From Shewanella mesophila (lineage in GTDB: Bacteria > Pseudomonadota > Gammaproteobacteria > Enterobacterales > Shewanellaceae), in NCBI RefSeq assembly GCF_019457515.1, contig NZ_CP080421.1, positions 2,418,001 through 2,482,000 on the forward strand: a stretch of 64,000 bases of DNA, given 5' to 3'. A program made the position numbers and the translations under genes. Under the pieces are notes generated by a model. It was not told the origin of the DNA. It did not search any database and saw only the letters and a list, made by a program, of their open reading frames with translations. This document shows, one piece after another, positions 20,578 through 29,793 of this stretch. Every line of letters starts with the position of its first letter. Positions within the stretch are counted from its first letter, which is position 1.

Positions 20578-20602
20578 AAGCCACCTTTATTGGTGGCTTT
20601 TT
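20578..20602 (+). terminator. Terminator of astB
   Basis: AAGCCACC-N6-GGTGGCTT followed by TTT, about 30 bases past the stop codon. Confidence 0.85.
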
Positions 20603-20688
20603 AATACAATTTAACTTCATTTCCATTTTACTCTTGTTGATATTCAAAATCGACGGCACTGATGGGTATATAGTAATAAATACCCAAC

Positions 20689-20716
20689 AAAAAAGGCGCC
20701 ACTAGGCGCCTTTTTT
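20689..20716 (-). terminator. Terminator of the Ig-like lipoprotein gene
   Basis: AAAAAAGGCGCC-ACTA-GGCGCCTTTTTT, a symmetrical hairpin able to stop transcription from both sides, 14 bases past the lipoprotein gene's stop. Confidence 0.9.
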
Positions 20717-20730
20717 ATTCACTTTAATAT

Positions 20731-23520
20731 CTATAAAATACTAATTCCAATCGAAACAACCTGCGATAATGTGCCAGCTGGCGTTTCAACTTCAACGATG
20801 AATACCCCAGTATTAGGCTCATCCTCACCTTTTAGCGTCACGGTAAACTCTCTACCACCATTATAATTAGAACTCGGCCAAGTATATTCTGCAGCGCTAA
20901 CAACCGATCCAGCACTCGCCTTAAATCTTACCGTCGATCCAGCAGGCATCTGCTGATTATGGAGATCAGAAATGGTGAAGGATACAGAAGCTGCTCCTTT
21001 ACCAATAATATTGATACTGCCACCATAATGTTCGCCATCTTTATCATCAATAAGGATATTGGCTGGAGATGTGCCAAAAGCTGTGCTACCCGACATTACC
21101 AACACTAGGCTACGACGGACATAGAGTGACTTGGAACCATCCGCACCACAATTTGCGGAGTTATCAACAAATTCTGGTGGAGTACTACCTGTTGCGCACA
21201 GAACACCATTATATTTGCCATCTTTGGCGTCGAAGACGCCATTTGAATTAAAATCGATAAGTTCCTCTAGTGAACCGCCATTCTGACCACCTGCTTGCTG
21301 AGGATTAAACAGACCATCTTCATTGTAATCGTTATAGGCATCAGTTAAATCAAATGATTGACCTGTAACATCTGTGCCATTAGTGAATTCGTTCATTTCA
21401 CTGGCATCGAAACGGCCATTACCATTAAGGTCCGGGAATGACTCTTCACCTATCGCTGTCGCGGTAATGGTGGCGCGACCACCATATTTCTGACCATAGA
21501 CATTACCGTATACATCTAATGTTGGATAATAAACAAGCGCAGCATTAGGTTCACGTACCATCTCACCCGCACCAGAGATAATAGTCTCTCCCTCTGGACG
21601 CGGTAGCTGACTGATCCATTTTACAGAGCAGGCTCCTTTGACTGTTTGGCAAGCATCTTCGATGGCACCACCCTCTGTAGTGAAAGAAACTGTGGTTCCA
21701 TCAGGTACAGGGTTGTTAAAGGCATCCGCCATACGCGCCGTCACAACAACTTCAGTATTTTCAACCTCCCAACCTTCAGCATTTAACACTTCTGCAGACA
21801 GTGAGAAACTGTCTTGATCAGGTATCCCTGTTGAAACAATAAGTTGACTCGATTGACTTGCAATAGCGGGAATTGAACCATCATCAACCGTGGCCGTGAC
21901 ACGAAGTGATGTCGCTACAGTACCTGTAGTCACAACCGTTTGGACAATACCAGCATTATCCGTTGTCGCCTGACTAGGAGATAACCCTACGCCACCCGCT
22001 TGCGTATTAAGTGAGAATAAAACATTTTGATTGGCAACAGGATTACTGTTTTTATCGAGTACTTTAAACTTAACGACTGATGACTCAACGCCGCCGGTAC
22101 CTAAAATACTGATATTTTCAGGAGTCGCCGACACAAATACAATACTGCCAATATCAGCCTGAAGCACATTGATCGTACCTGTTGCTGACAGACTAATGCC
22201 GCCAGCATTAGCGGTCACATTAATCTGATCTTCTCCCACACAACCTTGCGCGCGATATGTAGAAGTCGCGATTCCATTACTCGAAGAGACAGGTGAGCTA
22301 ATTTCGGCTTGTGCTGGATTTTTAGTCGCACACGTAGAAGAGAAATTAACATCGACAGGTTGAGTAAAAGGGTTACCTTGATCATCTTGAATCAAAACTG
22401 AAATCGTTGCGGTACCACCTGCCGATAAATTATCCGTGCTTATTTCGGCGGCGCCCTTAACAAAAGGAGAACCACTCCCCATCACCACGTTAGTCGCACC
22501 AACAACCACAATGGTCTTGCCTACTTCATTAGTAGACAAGGTTGCAGTGACCTCTCCTGCACCTAAAGAGCTTCCAGCGTATATATCAACCGTAGCCTTA
22601 CCAGAAGAATCTGTTACTGCCGTTTTAATCGGTAGGTCGCCTATTGAGCTAGCAAAGGTAACAATCGTTGCTTTCGTTATGCCCGTAACCGTTGCCGTTA
22701 ATTTACCGGGCACTAAGGTACTAATAGATTGAATTGGATTACCAGAAACATCTGTCAATACCAAGGAAACCTGTGCACCGCCTCCAGCCTCACCACCATC
22801 ACCGACCATAGTCACATTAACCGATGCACTCTCTCCAGAAGAGGTTGTGGCAGTAACTGTGGCGCCAGTGTTTATTGCCGCTGTATTTAATTGAATACTT
22901 GCTACACCGCTAGCATTAGTAGCAACTTGACCTGTACCAGGTGCAAATGTTCCATAAGAGTCATCGTTAAGAGAGAATGAAACTAACGTACTAACGGGAG
23001 CACCTGTTGAATCTTTAACCGTTGCAGCCAGTGTTGCAGGTTCTGCAACTGAGATTTGTGTGTTATTGATCTGAAGAGTAACAGAAATTCCTCCAGCGCC
23101 ACTGTCCGAACCATCACCAGCCATTGTCACATTTACAGAGGCACTCTCACCGGTTGCTGTCGTCGCAGTAACAGTCGCGCCAGTCTGAATAGTACCAGTA
23201 TTGAGTTGAATGGTTGCAACACCATCTACAGTAGCCACCTCTCCGGTCCCCGGGACAAAGGCACCGTAGGAATCATTATTGAGGGTAAATGAAACCAGTG
23301 TACTAATATTGGCGCCAGTCGAATCCTTTACAGTCGCCGTAATAGTCGCTGGTTCAGCAGCTGATATTTGAGAATTTGAAATGGCTAAGCTTACTGAAAT
23401 CGTCGGTTCTGGTGGCGGAGTTCCTCCTGAACCATCATCGGTGACATTGCCTCCTCCACTACAGGCTGCGATAAAAAGTAAGAACAAATATGAGGTAAAA
23501 ACTTTATACGCTGACTTCAT
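20731..23520 (-). CDS. Outer-membrane-type lipoprotein with Ig-like (Big_1/invasin-type) domains and EF-hand-like loops
   Basis: 929 residues. Seen: a lipoprotein signal peptide with lipobox IAAC (Cys20), then a Gly/Pro linker. Two nearly identical Ig-like repeats follow (residues about 41-135 and 145-241, each with AEPAT-TVKDSTGA and LNTG-TVTAT). Further, more divergent Big-type domains run to about 600. About residues 690-770 hold three D-x-N-x-(D/N)-G-x-F loops (DLNGNGRFDASE, DYNEDGLFN, DFNSNGVFDAKDG) like calcium-binding EF-hand/dockerin loops. Invasin/intimin-family Ig modules serve as surface spacers; adhesion or matrix scaffolding is an inference. There is no beta-barrel or passenger export domain. 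Single gene with its own terminator. Confidence 0.75.
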   Translation of the reverse strand: MKSAYKVFTSYLFLLFIAACSGGGNVTDDGSGGTPPPEPTISVSLAISNSQISAAEPATITATVKDSTGANISTLVSFTLNNDSYGAFVPGTGEVATVDGVATIQLNTGTIQTGATVTATTATGESASVNVTMAGDGSDSGAGGISVTLQINNTQISVAEPATLAATVKDSTGAPVSTLVSFSLNDDSYGTFAPGTGQVATNASGVASIQLNTAAINTGATVTATTSSGESASVNVTMVGDGGEAGGGAQVSLVLTDVSGNPIQSISTLVPGKLTATVTGITKATIVTFASSIGDLPIKTAVTDSSGKATVDIYAGSSLGAGEVTATLSTNEVGKTIVVVGATNVVMGSGSPFVKGAAEISTDNLSAGGTATISVLIQDDQGNPFTQPVDVNFSSTCATKNPAQAEISSPVSSSNGIATSTYRAQGCVGEDQINVTANAGGISLSATGTINVLQADIGSIVFVSATPENISILGTGGVESSVVKFKVLDKNSNPVANQNVLFSLNTQAGGVGLSPSQATTDNAGIVQTVVTTGTVATSLRVTATVDDGSIPAIASQSSQLIVSTGIPDQDSFSLSAEVLNAEGWEVENTEVVVTARMADAFNNPVPDGTTVSFTTEGGAIEDACQTVKGACSVKWISQLPRPEGETIISGAGEMVREPNAALVYYPTLDVYGNVYGQKYGGRATITATAIGEESFPDLNGNGRFDASEMNEFTNGTDVTGQSFDLTDAYNDYNEDGLFNPQQAGGQNGGSLEELIDFNSNGVFDAKDGKYNGVLCATGSTPPEFVDNSANCGADGSKSLYVRRSLVLVMSGSTAFGTSPANILIDDKDGEHYGGSINIIGKGAASVSFTISDLHNQQMPAGSTVRFKASAGSVVSAAEYTWPSSNYNGGREFTVTLKGEDEPNTGVFIVEVETPAGTLSQVVSIGISIL
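22798..23400 (-). repeat. Tandem intragenic duplication in the Ig-like lipoprotein gene
   Basis: Two ~290-base units (23116-23400 and 22798-23088) encode Ig-like repeats 1 and 2, separated by a short Asp/Gly/Ser linker. Similarity is visible in both DNA and protein, indicating fairly recent duplication and possible recombination-driven length variation. Confidence 0.7.
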
Positions 23521-23736
23521 TGTCAGACTCCCTGTTACTCAGATTATAATATTAAGCATCTGCTTATTACTTATAGATTAACATTACACAATTTTCCTAT
23601 AACTTTTCCATCACTAATCGCGTTTATTTGCTCAAAACAGCCAAAAACTTTAACTATTTAGCCGTTTCATCGGCTTTAGTTTCTTGCTAGGCTTTAGGCG
23701 CAAATTAAAAAGCGTAAAAATAATACAGGAAGCACT

Positions 23737-25056
23737 ATGGCTCTAACTCAAAATAAAAAGCTCGGATTAACGAGTAAAATACTTATCGGTATGGCAGGAG
23801 GCATTTTATTTGGACTCTTGTTACGCTGGTTATTTCCCGAAAGTGCATTTATTCAAGACTATATTACAGACGGATTATTAAACGTTATTGGCACCATCTT
23901 TATCTCAAGTTTACAGATGTTGGTCGTTCCGTTAGTTTTTGTCTCCTTGGTATGTGGTACCTGCTCTTTGAGCGATCCTTCGACCTTAGGACGTCTTGGT
24001 GGAAAAACGATCGCCTTTTATCTCTTTACCACAGCGATCGCACTTTCAATGGCGATCTTAGTAGCCTTGATCATCCACCCAGGAAACGCTTCTCTTGCCG
24101 CTGAAAATATGCAGTACAGTGTGAAAGAGGCGCCTAGCTTAGCCAATGTGCTTATTAACCTAGTTCCACGTAATCCAATCCAGGCGATGACCGAAGGCAA
24201 TATGCTGCAGATCATTATCTTCGCCGTTATATTTGGTTTTGCGGTGTCACATATTGGTGAGCGTGGCAAACGCGTAGCTGCACTGTTTAATGATTTAAAT
24301 GAAGTGATCATGCGAGTCGTTACCTTGATCATGCAATTAGCACCTTACGGTATTTTTGCCTTGATGGGCAAATTGGCGCTGACTTTAGGCTTAGAAACCT
24401 TCGAAAGTGTAGTGAAATACTTCTTGGTCGTATTAGTCGTATTGCTTGTCCATGCATTTGTTATTTATCCAACACTATTAAAAATGTTCTCAGGATTAAG
24501 TCCATTGCTATTTATCCGCAAAATGCGCGATGTTCAATTATTTGCATTTAGTACCGCAAGCTCCAACGCGACCTTACCTGTGACTATTGAAACTTCAGAG
24601 CACCGTTTAGGTGTTGACAACAAAGTGGCCTCTTTTACCCTTCCGTTAGGCGCGACCATAAATATGGATGGTACGGCGATTATGCAGGGCGTGGCGACGG
24701 TATTTATCGCTCAGGTATTTGGTATTGATCTTTCGCTCACGGATTACGCTATGGTTGTTGTTACCGCAACGCTAGCGTCAATTGGTACAGCTGGTGTTCC
24801 TGGGGTCGGTTTAATCATGCTAGCTATGGTCTTAAACCAAGTAGGGTTGCCTGTAGAAGGTATTGCGTTGATCATGGGAGTCGACAGACTGCTTGATATG
24901 GTCCGCACGGCAGTGAACGTTACAGGGGATTCTGTCGCTACGGTTATTATTGCAAAATCAGAGGGTGCATTTAACGAAGTCACCTTTAATGATACTCAAG
25001 CGGGTAAAACCGCGGGCAGCTTTGTTGACCAAGTTAATGCGGAAGTAAAAGAGTAA
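23737..25056 (+). CDS. Sodium/proton:dicarboxylate or amino-acid symporter (DAACS/GltP family)
   Basis: Inner-membrane secondary transporter, 439 residues. Seen: eight or so hydrophobic segments, the Ser-rich re-entrant loop FSTASSNATLPVT (about residues 270-282), and the family signature PLGATINMDGTAIMQG (about 305-320), followed by GTAGVPGVGLIML. Substrates in the family are C4-dicarboxylates, glutamate/aspartate or serine/threonine; which applies here cannot be told. Its stop codon abuts a MITE-like element and its terminator lies beyond that element. Confidence 0.88.
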   Translation: MALTQNKKLGLTSKILIGMAGGILFGLLLRWLFPESAFIQDYITDGLLNVIGTIFISSLQMLVVPLVFVSLVCGTCSLSDPSTLGRLGGKTIAFYLFTTAIALSMAILVALIIHPGNASLAAENMQYSVKEAPSLANVLINLVPRNPIQAMTEGNMLQIIIFAVIFGFAVSHIGERGKRVAALFNDLNEVIMRVVTLIMQLAPYGIFALMGKLALTLGLETFESVVKYFLVVLVVLLVHAFVIYPTLLKMFSGLSPLLFIRKMRDVQLFAFSTASSNATLPVTIETSEHRLGVDNKVASFTLPLGATINMDGTAIMQGVATVFIAQVFGIDLSLTDYAMVVVTATLASIGTAGVPGVGLIMLAMVLNQVGLPVEGIALIMGVDRLLDMVRTAVNVTGDSVATVIIAKSEGAFNEVTFNDTQAGKTAGSFVDQVNAEVKE

Positions 25057-25320
25057 TACCAATTAGTATAAAGATGTGATCGCTCAGCGAGAATTTAGCG
25101 CTTATGAGGCAAGGCAACGAGTGAAGAGCATAGTTGAACTAGGGTTAAACTCGTTAACACAGCATCAAAAGTGCTAAAACTCGCCTGTTAGGCGTGTTTT
25201 TTGGCTTCCTACTTCTGCGTTGAATGGCCTCACAAGGGAATAACCATTCTATCATCCATTCGCCTTGAATTAGTTGCCAAAAAACACGCTGAGTAGATCA
25301 CTTTCTTATACTGATTGGTA
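25057..25320. mobile_element. MITE-like element with terminal inverted repeats, inserted at a stop codon
   Basis: 264 bases with imperfect ~25-bp terminal inverted repeats: the left end starts TACCAATTAGTATAAAG and the right end, read in reverse complement, starts TACCAATCAGTATAAGA. TAA flanks it on both sides (25054-25056 and 25321-25323), and the left TAA is the stop codon of the symporter gene. Inside is a perfect 14-bp inverted repeat (GCGTGTTTTTTGGC at 25192-25205; complement at 25276-25289). No coding capacity. Non-autonomous element by structure; the family name is not known to me. Confidence 0.75.
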
Positions 25321-25336
25321 TAAATATATAGTTAAT

Positions 25337-25370
25337 ATAAAAAAGGCGTCCACTGGACGCCTTTTCTTTT
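25337..25370. terminator. Shared terminator of the symporter gene and gsk
   Basis: AAAAGGCGTCC-ACT-GGACGCCTTTT, followed by T-rich DNA on the plus side and preceded by A residues on the other. It lies 20 bases from the gsk stop. It probably also served the symporter gene before the repeat element separated them. Confidence 0.85.
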
Positions 25371-25389
25371 TAAGCTTACGTATCGAAAA

Positions 25390-26694
25390 CTAACGTTCCC
25401 AATACGCTTCTTCTAAGCTATCTTCACGTTCAGGTAATCCGCGCGATAGTCGAGGGCTATGCTGCGCTAGCACTTCATAAGCGACTCGGTTAGCGTATTT
25501 ACAAATTTGCGAAAATGATGAATAACACAAACCGTCGCGTTTGTGTTTACTCGACCCAGGTACATTGGCTTTATGATAAGTATTCGAGGCTAAATCATGC
25601 AGCAAAGCCGCTAATGCACCGTCTCCTGCGCCATTAGTATTGCGAATGATCTCAGGGCCGCCCATATATGGCGAGATATGTGCCATGACTTTAATCGGTG
25701 TTTCGCAATCGCTTTTTAATTTCGGTCTTGAAAACTCATAACGGTTAAACTCAGGGATCGCACCAGGCAAAAGCGTATGCGTCGTTTCGCGTTTTTCAGA
25801 ATCTTCAGTATAACCCGCCATGTAAAGACCTAAGGGACCGGCGGTAGTGAGGACTAAATCACACCAGTCTAACGCCGCATCACTGGCACTTAATGGATCG
25901 CGAAAGCCCGTTAATGCCTCGCCTTCGTCCTCGTTCATGGCCAAAATGGTTACGTTATCTTTAATGAAATTAATCCACCATTGTGGATCCTCCTCGATTA
26001 AGAAACGTGTGCCTAAGGTCAGCACGACTGGAACTTCAGCCTCTTTGGCATACTCAATCGCTTTTAAGGCCGCATCCGTGATTTGATCGCCGCCGCTAGC
26101 ACGCATGAGATAAGCGGTTAACACCAATGCCGATGAGTCTTGTACAATCTTTTTATCAATAAATTCAGGCGTCAATTTGTCCATTGACCCTTTACTGATC
26201 GCAAACGTACGCTCACCACATTCTGAAATTAGTGTAAAACAACGACCAATAGGCCCATCCACAGGTTGTAAGAAATTCAAATCGACTTTAGATGATGTAT
26301 TACAGAGATAACGGTATGCATAGCTACCGACTTCAATGTTCTTGCTCATCACACCAAACAATACCGAGCGATCATCTGCCAATACTGAGTAGTTGTGAAC
26401 CGTGTTACCTATCGTGCCGCCGGCAAACTCATCGCTAATCATATTTGATTGCTTAAGCTCGTTATACAATTGATGTGCTTTAGCATCATCAATTAATGTC
26501 GAATTGCCCTTGGGTAACTCATAGCGGTTAAGCAGCTCATCTTCCACTTTCGCTTCAATGTCGACCAATGTTTGATCTATGCCGCTCACATGGGTAGATA
26601 TATGTTGTGGCTGCAGGGTTAGCTGTGCCAATAATGGATCACGATTTTTAACTGGAAAGTAATGCTTTGATTTACGTTGACCAGGAAACTTCAT
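25390..26694 (-). CDS. gsk: Inosine-guanosine kinase
   Basis: Purine salvage: phosphorylates inosine and guanosine using ATP; PfkB/ribokinase superfamily. With the ATG at 26694 (MKFPGQRKSKHYFPV) the protein is 434 residues, the length I recall for E. coli Gsk; the frame is open to 26730 but the extra residues are not conserved. Seen: AGGTIGNTVHNYSVLADDRSV (substrate side), AMNEDEGEALTG, and the PfkB anion hole/catalytic Asp in NTNGAGDGALAALLHD near the C-terminus. The end PEREDSLEEAYWER matches closely. It lies downstream of hemH as in enterics. Confidence 0.95.
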   Translation of the reverse strand: MKFPGQRKSKHYFPVKNRDPLLAQLTLQPQHISTHVSGIDQTLVDIEAKVEDELLNRYELPKGNSTLIDDAKAHQLYNELKQSNMISDEFAGGTIGNTVHNYSVLADDRSVLFGVMSKNIEVGSYAYRYLCNTSSKVDLNFLQPVDGPIGRCFTLISECGERTFAISKGSMDKLTPEFIDKKIVQDSSALVLTAYLMRASGGDQITDAALKAIEYAKEAEVPVVLTLGTRFLIEEDPQWWINFIKDNVTILAMNEDEGEALTGFRDPLSASDAALDWCDLVLTTAGPLGLYMAGYTEDSEKRETTHTLLPGAIPEFNRYEFSRPKLKSDCETPIKVMAHISPYMGGPEIIRNTNGAGDGALAALLHDLASNTYHKANVPGSSKHKRDGLCYSSFSQICKYANRVAYEVLAQHSPRLSRGLPEREDSLEEAYWER

Positions 26695-26891
26695 ACCGAA
26701 CTCACTCTTATCGCATCCATGCAAAATCAAATTGAAATAAACAGTGAACTAGACCCCCTTAGCCCACTATCTACCGAGCTGCGTCGATAAAAACTGACGC
26801 CAGCACCCAAACCTCACTAAAATGGCGGCAGATCCTACCACATAAAATAGCACTAAGCAGTGATTTATGCGTTAGCTCGAGCTATATGTGG

Positions 26892-27932
26892 CTAAGAATT
26901 CAACCAATGGCCAGCTTGCTCGGCAACCAATTGCGACAGCAGCAGAATTTGAGCCTCATCATCGTTTAAACAAGGTATAGATCGATAATCTTTACCACCA
27001 GCCTCAATAAAGCTCTCTTTGCCGCCAATCGCGATCTCTTCTAGGGTTTCTAGGCAATCGACAGCAAAAGCGGGACACATGATATCGACAGAACTCATCC
27101 CCTGTTTAGGGAGTGATTCCAGCAGTGCATCGGTAGCCGGCGTCAACCACTCCTCTTTACCAAATTTTGATTGGAAACACAGCCGCCATTGATTGTCATC
27201 TAAACCCAACTCGGTGGCCAGTAACTTGGCTGTTGTTTCACATTGTTGCTGGTAAGGGTCGCCTTCGGTGACATATCGCAATGGCACCCCATGAAATGAC
27301 ATTAATAAACATTGAGCACGTCCATGGGCTTTCCAGTGACGGCGAACAGAATTGGCTAGCGCCAAGATATAGCTTGGATGCTGGTAATACTCTTTGCTAA
27401 AACGGGTTTCTGGATAATCTCGACGACCTGAATATATCTGGGCAATAGCATCAAACACGGGGGCCACCGTTGAACAAGAGTACTGGGGATATAACGGCAA
27501 CACCACAAGCCGCTCGACACCTTGGGCTAATAGTTTATCGATACCAGCTGCCAATGAAGGATTGCCATAACTCATCCCTAACTCAACAGGAATGGATTTG
27601 CCATGTTGCTCTGACAACAATGCAGCTAACGCCGTTCGCTGCCGCTCACTGATCACCATCAGTGGTGAGCCTTGCTCCCACCAAATAGATTGATATAACT
27701 TAGCAACGGCTTTGGGGCGAGTGTTAAGAATGATACCGTTTAGGATTGGTTTCCAAATCAATGGATGAAGATCGACAACCCGAGGATCGCTTAGAAACTG
27801 TTTTAGAAACTGTTTAACATCTTTAGGCGTTGGCGTATCTGGGGTGCCAAGATTAACTAACAATACACCCATTTTTGCTGAAACGCTTTGTGAGATTGAG
27901 CTCAAGTGATTTTCTACCCATAAAGCTAACAC
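26892..27932 (-). CDS. hemH: Ferrochelatase
   Basis: Inserts Fe2+ into protoporphyrin IX, the last step of heme synthesis, at the membrane surface. Seen: GVLLVNLGTPDTPTPKDVKQ, the catalytic His region LLMSFHGVPLRYVTEGDPY (about residue 215), and a C-terminal CPAFAVDCLETLEEI with the metal-site Glu. The start is uncertain: GTG at 27932 gives 346 residues, while the ATG at 27872 gives 326 and begins right at the conserved MGVLLVNLGTP; neither has a strong ribosome site. Separated from adk by a terminator. Confidence 0.95.
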   Translation of the reverse strand: MLALWVENHLSSISQSVSAKMGVLLVNLGTPDTPTPKDVKQFLKQFLSDPRVVDLHPLIWKPILNGIILNTRPKAVAKLYQSIWWEQGSPLMVISERQRTALAALLSEQHGKSIPVELGMSYGNPSLAAGIDKLLAQGVERLVVLPLYPQYSCSTVAPVFDAIAQIYSGRRDYPETRFSKEYYQHPSYILALANSVRRHWKAHGRAQCLLMSFHGVPLRYVTEGDPYQQQCETTAKLLATELGLDDNQWRLCFQSKFGKEEWLTPATDALLESLPKQGMSSVDIMCPAFAVDCLETLEEIAIGGKESFIEAGGKDYRSIPCLNDDEAQILLLSQLVAEQAGHWLNS

Positions 27933-27966
27933 GATGATTGTCGTAGGCTAGCACCACATCTGGCAT

Positions 27967-27995
27967 AAAAAAAGCCCACCTAAGTGGGCTTTTTT
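27967..27995 (-). terminator. Terminator between adk and hemH
   Basis: GCCCAC-CTAA-GTGGGC is flanked by seven A residues on the left and six T residues on the right, so it can act bidirectionally. It lies 50 bases after the adk stop. Confidence 0.88.
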
Positions 27996-28044
27996 AAATA
28001 TGAGAAGCAGCTCATATGATTAGCTTATTTTATACGGATTGCTA

Positions 28045-28701
<657 letters not shown>

Positions 28702-28885
28702 TTATTTCGCATAATTTAGATTATTATTTTTTATCATTGGGCGGCGATCTTCGCACAAATGGCCGCCCTTTTGAAGTGCAGATAACGCAGTTTTCGTTCG
28801 ACTTTAGGCTTATACAGTTCAATAAACTAATAACAAAGCCAAAGCCAGATGAATTATCTTAAAGTGAATGCTTATCTCGACATTA

Positions 28886-29731
28886 TTAGTACAGCAAGCT
28901 GTACAACTTACGGCGGTATTGGTTAGCAACCGGATTACTTTGACCCATTGCGGTCAATATCTCCATAAAGAGCTGCTTCACTTCACCATTATGAGCGCCA
29001 ATATCGGTACGTAAAACCCCATAAAGTTTCTCGAGCGCTTCTTCACCTCGCTTAGCGGCATTAAGCGCTTTTGCCAAAGAGAGAAGCAGAGCTAAATCTT
29101 GCGGGTTTGTCTCAACAGCATCGAATAAGCTTCTTATTTCCGGCGTATCTGCGGCATCAAGCGCGAGAGATAACTTGGCCTTTAAGCTCTGATAGTAGCT
29201 GTCTTGATCGGCAAGGCCAATTCCATCTAATAACACTTTGGCTTGATTCACATTACCTAACAGTAACAGTGCATCGGCATAAACAAGCGCGACTTCTGCA
29301 TGTTGAGCAGCTTGATATGCTTCAATCAACAAAGGTAACGCCTGCTCGGCATTGTTTTCAGCCAGCAATGCTTTCGCATTATCTAATTGCATTTGCCAAA
29401 CGTTAGGTAAATGCTTATCAAACAGGGCTTCTATTTGTGCCTGCTCTTGCACTCCTGCAAATCCATCTATCGGTTTACCTTCGCTAAGCACTAACGTGGT
29501 TGGTAAGCTCTGGATCTGAAAATAGTTAGCAATCTCCATTTCAGCATCACAGTTAACCTTAGCAAGAACAAATCGCCCTGCATTCATCGCGGCCATCTGC
29601 TGCAGTGTCTGCACTAATGCCATACTTTCAGGGCTTTGTTGGCTCCAAAACGTCAACACAACTACTTGTTGCATCGAGGCATCAACAACCTGCTGTATGT
29701 TCTCTTTTGTTAAATCCAGTACCGTTTCCAT
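28886..29731 (-). CDS. cnoX: Thioredoxin-domain co-chaperone CnoX (YbbN)
   Basis: 281 residues from the ATG at 29731 (METVLDLTKENI), chosen because AAGGGA lies 5 bases upstream; the frame is open to 29755. Seen: an N-terminal thioredoxin fold (about 1-110) whose active-site segment is WSQQSPES, with no cysteines at the CXXC positions, and C-terminal TPR-like helices (about 120-280). E. coli CnoX holds unfolding proteins under oxidative stress and hands them to DnaK or GroEL; here the family cysteine at the active-site segment is absent. It lies between htpG and adk, in a proteostasis context. Confidence 0.87.
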   Translation of the reverse strand: METVLDLTKENIQQVVDASMQQVVVLTFWSQQSPESMALVQTLQQMAAMNAGRFVLAKVNCDAEMEIANYFQIQSLPTTLVLSEGKPIDGFAGVQEQAQIEALFDKHLPNVWQMQLDNAKALLAENNAEQALPLLIEAYQAAQHAEVALVYADALLLLGNVNQAKVLLDGIGLADQDSYYQSLKAKLSLALDAADTPEIRSLFDAVETNPQDLALLLSLAKALNAAKRGEEALEKLYGVLRTDIGAHNGEVKQLFMEILTAMGQSNPVANQYRRKLYSLLY

Positions 29732-29793
29732 AGTGTCCCTTAGGATAAATAGCATAAGAGGCAGTTAAACTGCCCCTTACTTTTATCTACTGA

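Noticed and set aside
28739..28768. GGGCGGC/GCCGCCC hairpin upstream of adk as a riboswitch or cnoX terminator
   Set aside because: On the minus strand it has no T run, and there is no conserved riboswitch-like core; it remains an unexplained leader hairpin.
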